DNA of 64,000 nucleotides from Algoriphagus zhangzhouensis. Lineage in GTDB: Bacteria; Bacteroidota; Bacteroidia; Cytophagales; Cyclobacteriaceae. Shown here piece after piece: positions 1 to 9,763 of this stretch. Location: contig NZ_FRXN01000003.1 of assembly GCF_900148515.1 (NCBI RefSeq), positions 538,757 to 602,756 of the forward strand, read 5' to 3'. The first letter of the stretch is position 1, and each line of letters begins with the position of its first letter. A model generated the notes under the pieces. The model did no database searches. It was not told where the DNA came from and worked only from the letters and a program-made list of their open reading frames with translations. The position numbers were made by a program, and so were the translations under genes.

Positions 1-1
1 T

Positions 2-1903
2 AGCTCAAAGGCCTTGGGAAGAGGAAGTATATCTCAGGAAAACTGGAATTATTCTGCTGGAGGAGAATCTGCATTTTTAGCATTTGATCCAGATAATCCA
101 AGGTATGTGCTTGGAGGAAGCTATTTGGGAACAATCGAAGTATTGGATATGGAGAATCAAGCCTCCACCAATATTATGATCGAGCCAATTCAATACTTGG
201 GAAGAGAAACCAAGGACATGAAATACCGCTATAATTGGAATGCTCCAATCATTTGGTCACAACATGAACCAAACACTTATTATCATGGCGCCCAATACCT
301 TCTCAAAACTTCAGACATGGGACAAAGCTGGGAGGTGGTTTCACCGGATTTGACTCGAAATGAAAAAGAAAAGCAAGGAAAAGGGGGTGCTCCATATACC
401 AATGAGGCGGTTGGAGCTGAAAATTATGGAACGCTTGCCTATGTGATTGAATCACCACATGAAAAGGGAGTGATCTATACGGGAAGTGATGATGGTCTAG
501 TTTACCTCACGAAGGATGGTGGTGAAAACTGGGAGAATATCACTCCAAAAGGTTTGGAAGAATGCTTAGTCAATGCAATAGAAGTTTCCCCATCAAATCC
601 GGGAACCGTTTACATTGCCACAACCCGATACAAATTCAACGATTATACTCCTGGCATTTACAAATCAACTGATTATGGAAAGTCTTGGAAAAACATCAGT
701 TCTGGAATTCCTTATGGAGCTTTTACAAGAGTAGTAAGAGAAGATACCGAAGATGAAAATCTGCTTTTCGCGGGAACAGAGTTGGGAATCTACATTTCCA
801 AAGATGGAGGAACCTCTTGGAAAACTTTTCAGCTAAATCTACCAATCACTCCGATCACAGATTTGAAAATTGCACACAATGATTTGATTGTAGCTACTTC
901 AGGAAGATCATTTTGGATTTTGGATGACTTGAATGTGGTGAGAGAATTAGATGGAAAAGAAAAAGGCTTAAAGCTATTTTCTCCAGATCAGACGCTACTC
1001 GGCAATTGGTATAGTGCCATGAATGGTAATTTGAAAGATTTTAAGGGAACATCTCCCTTGGAAGGAATCAACCCGGCCAATGGAATGGTGATTTATTACA
1101 ATTTACCTGATGACTTCAGCGATTCCACAGTGCTGACTTTAGAAATAAAAAATGCAAAAGGAGAACTAATCCGTAAAATCTCTTCCAAAAAAGATCCAAG
1201 CTTTTCTCGATGGGCCGGCGGTCCTCCTTCCGAGCCAACATTGGGAACAGCCCCAGGACTTAATCGCTTTGTCTGGGATTTGAGACATACCACCATGCCT
1301 GGTGTTCCCGGAGTATATATCGAATCCAATTATAGAGGACACAAGGCAATTCCTGGAACTTATCAACTTACACTTAAAGCTGGAGATCAAGCACTCAATT
1401 CAGAGGCTGAAATTGTGGATCTACCTAGCTACGGACTATCTGAAGCCAATTATCAGGCCTATGATCAATTTATGTCTGCCGGTGAAAAAGAAGTGAAAAT
1501 CATGCATGACATGATCAATAAGGCGAAGGCTCAACAAGACAAGTTGCATGAACTTTTGAAATCACTTGAAGGAAAAGAAGGCTACGAGCCATTGATCGCC
1601 AATGGAAAAAAACTAGAATCCCTTCTAAAAGATTGGGATGAAAAAATGATCCAAAGAAAATCCAAGGCCTACGACGACGTGGAAAATTTTGAAAATAAGT
1701 TTACAGCCAACTTCCTTTTTATGCTCAATCATTCTGACAGTTCCATCCCAAAAGTCAACGACGGCACATTAAAGCGTCACGAAGAATTGATGGAAGAATG
1801 GGAAGATTTGAAAGAAGAAGGAGAAAATCTTCTAAACAAAGACATTCCTGCATTTGAAAAATTAGCTCAGCAAGCTGGCTTGGGGATTTTGTTTGTGAAA
1901 TAG
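2..1903 (+). CDS. Asp-box (BNR/VPS10-like) beta-propeller protein, C-terminal part, cut by window edge
   Basis: The reading frame is open from base 2. The first possible start (TTG at 14) lies mid-protein, so this is the 3' part of a longer gene, probably about 1000 residues in full. Asp-box motifs (SxDxGxxW type) are visible: [24 protein letters not shown] and SKDGGTSW at about residues 98, 165, 218 and 262 counted from base 14. These mark blades of a sortilin/sialidase-like propeller. The C-terminal 300 residues carry a beta-rich segment and then a Lys/Glu-rich helical tail. Such proteins are usually annotated in Bacteroidota as 'glycosyl hydrolase' or 'VPS10 domain protein', but no catalytic residues can be assigned here and enzymatic activity is unproven. 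The protein is probably exported; the signal peptide lies outside the window. Confidence 0.85.
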   Translation, partial: SSKALGRGSISQENWNYSAGGESAFLAFDPDNPRYVLGGSYLGTIEVLDMENQASTNIMIEPIQYLGRETKDMKYRYNWNAPIIWSQHEPNTYYHGAQYLLKTSDMGQSWEVVSPDLTRNEKEKQGKGGAPYTNEAVGAENYGTLAYVIESPHEKGVIYTGSDDGLVYLTKDGGENWENITPKGLEECLVNAIEVSPSNPGTVYIATTRYKFNDYTPGIYKSTDYGKSWKNISSGIPYGAFTRVVREDTEDENLLFAGTELGIYISKDGGTSWKTFQLNLPITPITDLKIAHNDLIVATSGRSFWILDDLNVVRELDGKEKGLKLFSPDQTLLGNWYSAMNGNLKDFKGTSPLEGINPANGMVIYYNLPDDFSDSTVLTLEIKNAKGELIRKISSKKDPSFSRWAGGPPSEPTLGTAPGLNRFVWDLRHTTMPGVPGVYIESNYRGHKAIPGTYQLTLKAGDQALNSEAEIVDLPSYGLSEANYQAYDQFMSAGEKEVKIMHDMINKAKAQQDKLHELLKSLEGKEGYEPLIANGKKLESLLKDWDEKMIQRKSKAYDDVENFENKFTANFLFMLNHSDSSIPKVNDGTLKRHEELMEEWEDLKEEGENLLNKDIPAFEKLAQQAGLGILFVK

Positions 1904-1924
1904 GTTTCAACTGAGTTTATTCTT

Positions 1925-1960
1925 TAGCCCATTGAATTACAATCAATGGGCTATTTCATT
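1925..1960 (+). terminator. Rho-independent terminator after the Asp-box gene
   Basis: A perfect 11-bp stem (TAGCCCATTGA with TCAATGGGCTA) encloses a 7-nt loop and is followed by a T-rich stretch. It lies 21 bp after the stop codon. Confidence 0.8.
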
Positions 1961-1993
1961 TACAGAATAAAATTCTGTTTTACCCAATTTTAT

Positions 1994-2001
1994 TACCTTT
2001 G
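1994..2001 (+). promoter_or_regulatory. Bacteroidetes-type -7 element (TACCTTTG) upstream of the sulP-family gene
   Basis: The octamer matches the Bacteroidetes -7 consensus TAnnTTTG exactly, 69 bp before the transporter ATG and just after the preceding terminator. No good TTTG -33 box is visible at the usual 19-21 bp spacing, so the call rests on the -7 element and its position. Confidence 0.4.
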
Positions 2002-2069
2002 CGATTCGTTTTGAAAAAATAAATCAGGACCAACCACCAAACTTAAGTCCCTGAAATCAAACCTATTCC

Positions 2070-3599
2070 ATGAAAAAATATTTAAACCTGTTCGATTTTT
2101 CCCAAAAAGTCGATTACAAAACTGAAATCCTTTCCGGCCTAACTGTAGCCATGGCCTTGATTCCAGAGGCAGTAGCATTTGCATTTATTGCAGGGCTTTC
2201 TCCCCTTACAGGCCTCTACGCAGCTTTTATGATGGGATTGGTCACTTCTATTTTCGGAGGTAGACCAGGAATGATTTCAGGTGCAACCGGAGCAGTAGCA
2301 GTGGTTTTGGTCACTTTGGCTGCTTCCCACGGTGTGGAATATATCTTTGCCACGGTCATAGTAGCTGGATTACTTCAAGTAGCTGCAGGTACTTTGAGAA
2401 TGGGGAAATTAATCCGCTTGGTTCCGCAGCCCGTAATTTTTGGTTTTGTTAACGGCCTAGCTATTATCATTTTCATGTCTCAATTGGATCAATTCAAAGG
2501 AGCTGATGGAAATTGGTTGACAGGACAAACGCTCTATATTCTTTTAGCCCTTGTTGGATTAACCATGTTGATTATCTGGGGGCTACCAAAAATCACCAAA
2601 GTAGTTCCAGCATCCTTAACAGCAATTTTGACTGTATTTGGTTTGGTTACTCTTTTAGGAATCGACACGAAAACTGTTGGGGATTTAGCTTCCATCAAAG
2701 GAGGCTTCCCTCCTTTCCACATTCCAGCAGTTCCATTTACCTTTGAAACACTACAGATCATTTTTCCATATGCGGCAGTGGTAGCAGGAGTTGGTTTGAT
2801 CGAAAGTTTATTGACTCTGAACATTGTCGATGAGATCACGGAAACCAGAGGTCGAGGAAACAAAGAAGCAGTAGCACAAGGAACAGCGAACATTCTTTCA
2901 GGTCTTTTCTCAGGAATGGGTGGATGTGCGATGATTGGCCAGAGTTTGATCAATATTTCTTCCGGTGCTAGGGCCAGACTTTCTGGAATCGTTGCTTCAG
3001 TTATGCTTTTGGTATTCATCATGTTTGGATCCAACCTGATTGAACAAGTCCCAATGGCGGCATTGACAGGTTTGATGATCATGGTTTCTATCGGAACATT
3101 TGAATGGGCCAGTTTGAAGACCTTTACCAAAATGCCTAAATCAGATGTGTTCTTGATGGTCTTGGTTACCCTTGTCACAGCAGTCTTACACAATCTGGCT
3201 TTAGCAGTATTGATCGGAGTTATTCTGGCTGCACTTTTCTTTGCTTGGGACAATGCAAAAAGAATCCGAGCCAGAAAATTTGTAGACGATACTGGCGTCA
3301 AACATTACGAAATGTTTGGACCTCTTTTCTTTGGATCCATCACTGCTTTCAATGAGAAATTCGACGTATTGAATGATCCAGAAGAAGTGGTTATTGATTT
3401 TGCAGAGAGCCGAGTCGTTGACATGTCTGCCATTGAAGCTTTAAACAAAATCACCGAACGCTATCTCAAAGTCGGCAAAAAAGTCCATCTCAAACATTTG
3501 AGTCCGGACTGTCGAAAACTAATCGAAAAAGCGGATTCCATCATTGATGTCAATGTAATGGAAGACCCAACCTACAAATTGGCAGTGGACAAAATTTAG
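2070..3599 (+). CDS. SulP family inorganic anion transporter with C-terminal STAS domain
   Basis: This inner-membrane protein of 509 residues has the SulP arrangement: a hydrophobic transport domain (about residues 15-395) and a cytoplasmic STAS domain (about 415-505). The opening block, with 'LTVAMALIPEAVAFAFIAG', is the typical TM1 signature of the family. SulP proteins move sulfate, bicarbonate or other anions, often coupled to Na+ or H+. The substrate cannot be read from sequence. The 509-residue length fits bacterial members with a short STAS. The gene stands alone between two terminators. A bicarbonate or sulfate role is equally possible; no carbonic anhydrase or sulfate-assimilation gene is adjacent. 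Confidence 0.92.
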   Translation: MKKYLNLFDFSQKVDYKTEILSGLTVAMALIPEAVAFAFIAGLSPLTGLYAAFMMGLVTSIFGGRPGMISGATGAVAVVLVTLAASHGVEYIFATVIVAGLLQVAAGTLRMGKLIRLVPQPVIFGFVNGLAIIIFMSQLDQFKGADGNWLTGQTLYILLALVGLTMLIIWGLPKITKVVPASLTAILTVFGLVTLLGIDTKTVGDLASIKGGFPPFHIPAVPFTFETLQIIFPYAAVVAGVGLIESLLTLNIVDEITETRGRGNKEAVAQGTANILSGLFSGMGGCAMIGQSLINISSGARARLSGIVASVMLLVFIMFGSNLIEQVPMAALTGLMIMVSIGTFEWASLKTFTKMPKSDVFLMVLVTLVTAVLHNLALAVLIGVILAALFFAWDNAKRIRARKFVDDTGVKHYEMFGPLFFGSITAFNEKFDVLNDPEEVVIDFAESRVVDMSAIEALNKITERYLKVGKKVHLKHLSPDCRKLIEKADSIIDVNVMEDPTYKLAVDKI

Positions 3600-3630
3600 T
3601 AGTCCACAGACAATTGACACAAGTTCCCAG

Positions 3631-3668
3631 AAGGCGCAATGAATTTTATCAATGCGCCTTTTATTTTA
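3631..3668 (+). terminator. Rho-independent terminator after the SulP gene
   Basis: The stem AAGGCGCA/TGCGCCTT extends by three more pairs after one mismatch and is followed by TTTTATTTTATT. It ends transcription 32 bp after the SulP stop. Confidence 0.8.
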
Positions 3669-3786
3669 TTCATGAGGTATTATTATTAATCAGGAACTGA
3701 GCCACCTTTAGCTTGGTTTTACAAACAAATCAAATGAGGAATAAACCGAATTATGGTATATTCCTAAACCAATCAGAAAGGGATCT

Positions 3787-5190
3787 ATGAGTACAGCCCA
3801 AGCGAGTCCACAGGTAAAAAAAGTTCTTCCAATGATCCTGGCGACCGCGATTTTTATGCAAATGCTGGATTCCACAATTTTGAACACTTCCCTTCCGGCG
3901 ATTGCAAAAGATCTGAATGAGTCCCCTCTCAACATGCAAAATGCCATCGTCAGTTATGTATTGACCCTGGCCTTATTCATGCCTGTAAGCGGTTTTTTAG
4001 CGGACAAATTCGGAACCAAGAAAATCTTTATTTTGGCTTTAATCCTTTTTGCCGCAGGATCCTTGTTTTGCTCCCTTTCTCAGGACTTAAACCAATTAGT
4101 GGCTGCCAGAATCATCCAAGGATTGGGAGGGAGTTTGATGACCCCAGTTGGGAGATTAACCCTGATCAAAACCTATCCGAAAAATGAATTGGTTCAAGCG
4201 ATGAACTATGCAATCGTCCCTGCTTTGATCGGGCCAGTGCTAGGTCCTTTGGTGGGCGGATACATGGTTGATTACCTTTCTTGGCATTGGATCTTTCTAA
4301 TCAACCTTCCGATTGCTTTTATTGGAATTGTGCTGAGCTTGAGGTTTATGCCAGATTACACCTCAAAAATTTTGAGTTTTGACCTCAAAGGATTTCTGAT
4401 CTTTGGGGCAGCTTCATTCCTTCTTTCTGTTTCCTTGGAACTGCTGGGGAATTCAGTCCAGATCACACCGATTCTTCTCTTTTTCCTACTCGGTTTTTTG
4501 ATGCTTTATTTCTATTACCGCCATGCGAAAAAGGAAGAGAACCCCATTTTTCCATTGAATCTATTTCAGGTAAGGACTTTCCGAGTTGGGATTTTGGGGA
4601 ATTTAGCTACCCGGTTAGGGATTAGCTCTGTGCCATTGCTTTTGCCATTAATGATCCAGATCGCTTACGGCCAAAGTGCTGTGATTTCTGGTTGGATTGT
4701 AGCACCTATGGCCTTGACAGCCATGTTGGGGAAATCAGTAGTGATCCGAATTCTCAATCGTTTTGGTTACAGAAACACTTTGATGGCAAATACCTTCATC
4801 ATCGGTATTTTGATCTGCTCATTTGCAATCCCGGGAATTCACAGCTCCATTTATTGGCATATCCCAATTATAGCCGTTTTGGGCTTTTTCAACTCCATCC
4901 AGTTTACTTCCATGAACTCCATTTCAATTGCAGATTTGCGTTCTTATCATACTTCCAGTGGGAATTCGCTCCTATCTGTCAACATGCAATTGGCAATTGG
5001 TTTCGGAGTTGCTTTTGGACTGGTAGTTTTGAAGCTGTTTGAGGGCGACACCAAATTGATTCACAATGAAATCCACAATGCATTCAGATACACCTTCCTT
5101 GTCATTGGGGGATTAACAATCCTATCAGGGTTGGTATTTAGAAGACTTCATTTTCGAGATGGAGAAAATCTCCAGACTAAGGAAGCTTAA
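3787..5190 (+). CDS. MFS drug exporter, DHA2 (EmrB/QacA) type
   Basis: This 467-residue integral membrane protein has about 14 hydrophobic segments, as in the 14-TM DHA2 drug:H+ antiporters. Family features visible include 'LDSTILNTSLPAIAKDL' in TM1 (motif D1 region), 'GFLADKFGTKK' (MFS motif A, loop 2-3), 'ARIIQGLGGSLMTPVGR' in TM4 and 'GPVLGPLVGGYMVDYLSWHWIF' split over TM5 (motif C, typical of exporters). Efflux of lipophilic or cationic compounds is inferred from family. There is no adjacent HlyD-type adaptor, so it probably works alone. Its stop overlaps by four bases the convergent stop of the dioxygenase-like gene. Confidence 0.9.
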   Translation: MSTAQASPQVKKVLPMILATAIFMQMLDSTILNTSLPAIAKDLNESPLNMQNAIVSYVLTLALFMPVSGFLADKFGTKKIFILALILFAAGSLFCSLSQDLNQLVAARIIQGLGGSLMTPVGRLTLIKTYPKNELVQAMNYAIVPALIGPVLGPLVGGYMVDYLSWHWIFLINLPIAFIGIVLSLRFMPDYTSKILSFDLKGFLIFGAASFLLSVSLELLGNSVQITPILLFFLLGFLMLYFYYRHAKKEENPIFPLNLFQVRTFRVGILGNLATRLGISSVPLLLPLMIQIAYGQSAVISGWIVAPMALTAMLGKSVVIRILNRFGYRNTLMANTFIIGILICSFAIPGIHSSIYWHIPIIAVLGFFNSIQFTSMNSISIADLRSYHTSSGNSLLSVNMQLAIGFGVAFGLVVLKLFEGDTKLIHNEIHNAFRYTFLVIGGLTILSGLVFRRLHFRDGENLQTKEA

Positions 5191-5870
5191 GCAACGGTAA
5201 TAACTTTAGATAAAGTGTAGCCATCCTGGAGATTTCCACCTACTGAATCTGCCATATTTCCGGCCAAACTACCTCTGAAAACCCCATCCTTTTCATTGGG
5301 TGTATCTTCTTTTCCTTTGTATCCTGAACTAGCATACACTTCCGAAGTAATTGCCTCGGGAAAAGCAATTTGTGTAGTCAAAATAATATCACCATCCTTT
5401 ACTACATCCAAATGAATGTGCGGAGCCCTACCCGGATACCAGCCTGGGAAAATACTGATAAAAGAAACCTCTCCATTCTCATTGGTAGTCTGTCTACCTC
5501 TCAAAAAATGTTCATTGCTTAGATCTTTTTGCTGTAAGCGATTGCCTCCATATTCGGAATAATACCCTTCCGCATCGCAGTGCCAAACATCCACTTGCAC
5601 TCCCGACAAATTTCCACAAGACTCAGATTGACTTTGAACTTTCAGATTGATTAAAAGTGCGACTCCTTTTCGATCGCCAATGATATTGGCACGCATCAAT
5701 TCAGCGGGAGTTTTGTTAGGAAATGGCCCTCGGGTTTCTCTTGGAGAGATCTCACAATTTTCATTATTTCCGTCAAGCTGATTCCCTTTGGTTTCGCAAC
5801 CAGCAATTGGCAAGGCTACAATACCACCAAATCCTGCCAAGCTCTTCCTGATAAAGTCTCTCTTTTTCAT
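5187..5870 (-). CDS. Intradiol ring-cleavage dioxygenase-like lipoprotein
   Basis: The preferred start is the ATG at 5870, giving MKKRDFIRKS. An upstream in-frame codon at 5915 would add 15 residues before a signal that already starts with KKR. The N-terminus is a lipoprotein or Tat-like signal with Cys25 in 'PIAGC'. The intradiol dioxygenase core is clear: 'VDVWHCDAEGYYS' (first Tyr iron-ligand region) and 'PGWYPGRAPHIHLDV' with Tyr145, His151 and His153 as the remaining non-heme Fe(III) ligands. Known intradiol enzymes open catechols between the hydroxyls. This exported 227-residue form belongs to the poorly characterised 'protocatechuate dioxygenase-like' group of Bacteroidota. The substrate is unknown, and no ring-degradation pathway genes are nearby. 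Confidence 0.85.
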   Translation of the reverse strand: MKKRDFIRKSLAGFGGIVALPIAGCETKGNQLDGNNENCEISPRETRGPFPNKTPAELMRANIIGDRKGVALLINLKVQSQSESCGNLSGVQVDVWHCDAEGYYSEYGGNRLQQKDLSNEHFLRGRQTTNENGEVSFISIFPGWYPGRAPHIHLDVVKDGDIILTTQIAFPEAITSEVYASSGYKGKEDTPNEKDGVFRGSLAGNMADSVGGNLQDGYTLSKVITVA

Positions 5871-6018
5871 CTTTCTTTTGGGTTTAGAATATAAAAAATA
5901 CTGAATTCCAGCCACTTAAACTCATTTTCTCAGAATAAAAAATCCAAGCAGTTAACCACTCAAAAAAGGTTTGAAGTCATAGGTTCTATTTCCTGAATGA
6001 TTTGAGTATTTTTCTGAA

Positions 6019-7791
6019 ATGAAACAGTTCCTTTTCCTTCTAACAGGATTATTTCTGGGATTTCAAGCCTTTTCCCAAGAAGTCTATTTTTCGGTCAATC
6101 AAATTGGATTTTTACCTGCAGATTCAAAAAAAGCCATTGTTTTTTCTCCTGAAAAAATACAAAACAACATTCACCTGATTCAGTATCCTGACTCAGCTTC
6201 CATTATTAAAATCAAACCAAAACCTGTTGAGTCTGGTGCTTGGGGAGATTTCAATTATTATGAAATTGATTTTTCAGAAATAGAAAATGAGGGAGAGTTT
6301 TTCCTATGGCATTCAGCAAGTGAAACCTCCTCTCCTATATTCAAAATTGGCTCAAAAGCCTACCAAGGTTATCAGGAAGATTTGCTTCACTTCATGCGTC
6401 AGCAACGATGTGGTTACAATCCCGTATTGGACATGGTTTGTCACGAAAAAGATGGCAGAAGTTTCTTTGGCCCGATGCCAGACAGCACCTATGTAGATGC
6501 TTCTGGAGGCTGGCATGATGCTGGAGATCAATTGAAATATCTAATTACAAGCAGTTATGCCACGGGACATATGTTGATGGCCTACACCCTATTCCCTGAT
6601 CAATTTGAGGACAAGGTAAATGCTTTAGGACAAGATGGAGAAAATGGAATTCCAGATGTTTTGGATGAGGCAAAATGGGGTTTAGACTGGCTTCTGAAGC
6701 TCCACCCAGCTCCAAATCAACTCATCCATCAAATCGCTGATGATAGAGATCATAGAGGCTTTAAAATCCCTAATCAGGACAATTCTGATTACGGCTGGGG
6801 AGCAAACTCCTATCGAGCGGCTTATTTCGCCACTGGGAAGCCGCAGGGACTCATGCAATATCAAAGTGAAAGCAACGGCATGGCCAATATTGCAGGTCGA
6901 TCCGCAGCTGCCTTGGCTTTGGGAGCAAGAATCTGGAAAGAAATAGATGAGGCTTATTCCATACGTTGCCTCGAAGCAGCAAAAAGTCTTTATGCATTGG
7001 GAAGAAAGTATGAAGGTGTGCAACAAGGGAATTCCTTTGGAGCTCCTTATCGATACAATGAAGAAACTTGGAACGATGATATGGAATGGGCAGGAGCCGA
7101 GCTTTTCAAAGCGACAGGAGAACAATCCTATCGGGATCAGGCAAAAGAATATGCTTTGATAAGCTCCAACGAAGACTCTTGGACTGTCAAAGACTCAGCC
7201 TCTCATTACCAGCTCTATCCTTTCATCAATTTGGGACATTTTTCTCTTCATGAGGTTGTGGAACCAGAATTTCAAAAGACCTTGGAAACGTTCTATCAAG
7301 AAGGCATTGACTATACGATCACAAAATCCAAGACCAGCCCTTTTGAGGTGGGCATCCCCTTTATCTGGTGCTCCAACAATTTGATGACAAGCCTTGCTAC
7401 TCAATTGATCTTGTATGAGAAAATGAGTGGAGACAAGCAATATCAGCCTTACCTTACAGCACAAAGAGATTGGCTATTTGGAAAAAACCCCTGGGGTACT
7501 TCCATGTTTACTGGTATCCCTGAGAAAGGCGATTTTCCAGTCTATGTTCATACTGCACCTTATGTCATGTTGGGCTTAGAAATTCCGGGAGGATTGGTAG
7601 ATGGACCTATTTTTAGAACCATTCATTCCGGCTTAATCGGATTGACTTTGGAAAGGCCAGACGACTATGTCGGAAGACAAAATCCTTTTGTGGTCTATCA
7701 TGATGCAGTAGGCGATTATAGCACGAATGAACCGACTATGGATGGGACAGCTGGATCCATTATTTTGATGACTTATTTAAGTAAAAACTGA
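6019..7791 (+). CDS. Glycoside hydrolase family 9 endoglucanase-type enzyme with N-terminal Ig-like domain
   Basis: A signal peptide (residues 1-19, ending AFSQ) is followed by a CelD-type N-terminal Ig-like domain (about 21-105) starting 'FSVNQIGFLPADSKKA', then a GH9 (alpha/alpha)6 barrel (about 110-590). Catalytic signatures are 'GGWHDAGDQ' at about residue 163, carrying the general-base aspartates, and 'DYSTNEPTMDGTAG' near 567-580, carrying the proton-donor Glu. GH9 enzymes cleave beta-1,4-glucans or mixed-linkage glucans; some members are exo-glucosidases. There is no dockerin, CBM or T9SS tail, so a periplasmic or surface-associated enzyme is likely. The next gene starts 4 bp after its stop, implying one operon. 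Confidence 0.93.
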   Translation: MKQFLFLLTGLFLGFQAFSQEVYFSVNQIGFLPADSKKAIVFSPEKIQNNIHLIQYPDSASIIKIKPKPVESGAWGDFNYYEIDFSEIENEGEFFLWHSASETSSPIFKIGSKAYQGYQEDLLHFMRQQRCGYNPVLDMVCHEKDGRSFFGPMPDSTYVDASGGWHDAGDQLKYLITSSYATGHMLMAYTLFPDQFEDKVNALGQDGENGIPDVLDEAKWGLDWLLKLHPAPNQLIHQIADDRDHRGFKIPNQDNSDYGWGANSYRAAYFATGKPQGLMQYQSESNGMANIAGRSAAALALGARIWKEIDEAYSIRCLEAAKSLYALGRKYEGVQQGNSFGAPYRYNEETWNDDMEWAGAELFKATGEQSYRDQAKEYALISSNEDSWTVKDSASHYQLYPFINLGHFSLHEVVEPEFQKTLETFYQEGIDYTITKSKTSPFEVGIPFIWCSNNLMTSLATQLILYEKMSGDKQYQPYLTAQRDWLFGKNPWGTSMFTGIPEKGDFPVYVHTAPYVMLGLEIPGGLVDGPIFRTIHSGLIGLTLERPDDYVGRQNPFVVYHDAVGDYSTNEPTMDGTAGSIILMTYLSKN

Positions 7792-7795
7792 TTTT

Positions 7796-8455
7796 ATGAT
7801 CGTAAATAACAATCCCATTCAAGGAGTGATTTTTGATATGGATGGAACCCTTGTGGACAGCATCCCTTTTCATCTCCAAGCTTGGATGATTTTTTTGGAG
7901 AAAAATGGAGTTAGCATTCGAGAAGAAGATTTCCATGCTCAAAACCATGGGACATTGCAGGAAATGATCATGCGATTTTTTCCAAATGAAAAATCAGCTG
8001 ACAGAATTTATGATTTGGGAGAAGAAAAAGAGGAAACCTTTAGAAATCTATACAAACCACACATTGAAGAGGTTTCAGGAGTAACTTCCTTTTTAGAGGC
8101 ATTACGAGACCAAAACAAGTCCATTCATCTGGCTACAATGGGCGAACAGGACAATATTGATTACACACTGGATCTCATCGAGATTAGATCCTATTTCCAT
8201 AGTCTAACTGGTGGTCATGAGGTGAAAAATGGAAAACCTGATCCGGAAATCTTCTTGAAAGCTTTGGAAAAAGCTCAAATACCTGCCGAAAACGCAATTG
8301 TCTTTGAAGATTCATCAGGTGGAATTCGAGCGGCGAAAGGAGCAGGAATCCCGGTTTATGGTATAGCAACAACCCATACTCCCCAAGAACTGGAAGGTAT
8401 GGGTTGTCAAAAAGCTTTTTTAAATTTTGATGAGGCTTTGAATTACTTCTTTTAA
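7796..8455 (+). CDS. HAD-superfamily hydrolase, beta-phosphoglucomutase-like
   Basis: This 219-residue cytoplasmic HAD protein shows motif I 'VIFDMDGTLVDS' (nucleophile Asp14, acid/base Asp16), motif II Thr in 'HLATMG', motif III Lys in 'NGKPDPEIF' and motif IV 'VFEDSSGGIRAAKGAG'. The helical cap between motifs I and II is of the PGMB/sugar-phosphatase type. It begins 4 bp after the GH9 stop, so it probably processes phosphorylated sugars derived from beta-glucan uptake. Beta-phosphoglucomutase and 2-deoxyglucose-6-phosphatase activities cannot be told apart here. The stop faces the serine hydrolase stop 3 bp away. Confidence 0.88.
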   Translation: MIVNNNPIQGVIFDMDGTLVDSIPFHLQAWMIFLEKNGVSIREEDFHAQNHGTLQEMIMRFFPNEKSADRIYDLGEEKEETFRNLYKPHIEEVSGVTSFLEALRDQNKSIHLATMGEQDNIDYTLDLIEIRSYFHSLTGGHEVKNGKPDPEIFLKALEKAQIPAENAIVFEDSSGGIRAAKGAGIPVYGIATTHTPQELEGMGCQKAFLNFDEALNYFF

Positions 8456-8458
8456 AAA

Positions 8459-9703
8459 TCAATCCACTAGTGTAAAGACCATCTGGCGGAATTTCCAGCC
8501 TGTTTGATCTCCATTACCTGAACCTGAAGTCTGCTTGAAAATCAAACCAATCAAATTCAGCTCAGGATCTGCGAAATATTGTGTATTGAAATATCCACCC
8601 CAATCGAAGGTCCCTTTGCTACCCAAACCTCCTGTAGCTACTCCCTGATCAGTAACGACTCCAAAAGCCAAACCGTAATATTTATCCCCATTCATCAGGT
8701 CACCTACTTGATTTTTCATCATGGTCTGGATGGTTTGAGGGCTTAGGATTCTCATCCCTTCCAACTCTCCACCATTCAGATACATTTGAAGAAACTTGGC
8801 ATAATCTGCAGTAGTACTGGAAAGTCCTGCTCCTCCTGAGAAAAAGCGTTTAGCTCCTTTTCTCGGATATTCAGGATCGTAAAAGGTCACTGGGTAAGGC
8901 CCCCATTTTCCATCTTTATAGGTCTGAACAGTTACCAATCGAGGTGCTTGGGCATTTGATAGATAGAAACGGGTATCATTCATTCCTAGAGGATCAAATA
9001 TTCTTTCCTTCAAAAACTGATCAAAAGGCATTCCTGAAACTACCTCAATAAAATAACCCAAAACATCCAATCCTTCGCTGTAGGTATATTTACTTCCCGG
9101 CTCATGGTGCAAAGGCAGCTTAGCCAACTTTTTCACACTTTCTTCAATAGAAATATTTTCTGTTGTAAATAGATCCGTAACTCCAGCCTTTTGGTAGATC
9201 ATTTTCATTCGCTCATCCCCATCGATCATTCCATATCCCAATCCTGAGGTGTGAGTTAACAAATGACGGATTGTAATTTCTTTGGAAGACGGCTTGGTAT
9301 AAAAAGTAGTGTCAGAATATCTAAAACCAGCTAGAACTTGAGGATTTTTAAACTCTGGAATGTATTTGGAAATGGGATCATCTAGGCGAAATTTCCCTTC
9401 TTCCCATAAGATCATCACTGCAGTAGAGGTGATTGCTTTAGTTTGGGATGCGATCCTGAAAATATCATCCTTTTTCATCGCCCTTCCATTGGCAACATCG
9501 GCCATTCCTTTTGCGCTATGGTAAACAAGCTTTCCATCTTTCATCACCATTGCAACAAGTCCCGGCACTTCGCCATTTGCTACGGCATCATCCAGCATTT
9601 TATCTAGCTTTTGAACTCTTTCGGGAATAATTCCCGGGACATTTTGGGAATAGGATGATATTGAAAAAAGTAATAAAAAGAAAAAGGTTAATCGGGTCTT
9701 CAT
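8459..9703 (-). CDS. Serine hydrolase of the class C beta-lactamase/DD-peptidase family
   Basis: A signal peptide (residues 1-19, SSYSQ) precedes a single penicillin-binding-like domain of 414 residues in total. The SxxK motif is S86-Q-T-K89. The YxN motif is replaced by Y-S-E in 'YTYSEGLDVLG', and the third motif region 'GSKGTFDWGGYFNT' has HxG/KTG replaced. This pattern is common in esterase EstB-like or D-aminopeptidase-like members rather than true beta-lactamases. The substrate (ester, peptide or cell-wall fragment) is not predictable. The protein is probably periplasmic. The gene is monocistronic and converges with the HAD gene. Confidence 0.88.
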   Translation of the reverse strand: MKTRLTFFFLLLFSISSYSQNVPGIIPERVQKLDKMLDDAVANGEVPGLVAMVMKDGKLVYHSAKGMADVANGRAMKKDDIFRIASQTKAITSTAVMILWEEGKFRLDDPISKYIPEFKNPQVLAGFRYSDTTFYTKPSSKEITIRHLLTHTSGLGYGMIDGDERMKMIYQKAGVTDLFTTENISIEESVKKLAKLPLHHEPGSKYTYSEGLDVLGYFIEVVSGMPFDQFLKERIFDPLGMNDTRFYLSNAQAPRLVTVQTYKDGKWGPYPVTFYDPEYPRKGAKRFFSGGAGLSSTTADYAKFLQMYLNGGELEGMRILSPQTIQTMMKNQVGDLMNGDKYYGLAFGVVTDQGVATGGLGSKGTFDWGGYFNTQYFADPELNLIGLIFKQTSGSGNGDQTGWKFRQMVFTLVD

Positions 9704-9763
9704 GAGTTTAGGTTTTGGTTTGAAAAGTAAAATAAAATTTTACCCTTCAATAACCTAAACATC

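Noticed and set aside
14-1903. Complete gene starting at TTG 14
   Set aside because: The frame is open to the first bases and the product lacks a signal peptide and begins mid-propeller; it is a 3' fragment.
2534-3301. A 255-codon open frame on the minus strand
   Set aside because: Antisense to the SulP transporter, with low-complexity shadow sequence and no recognisable domain.
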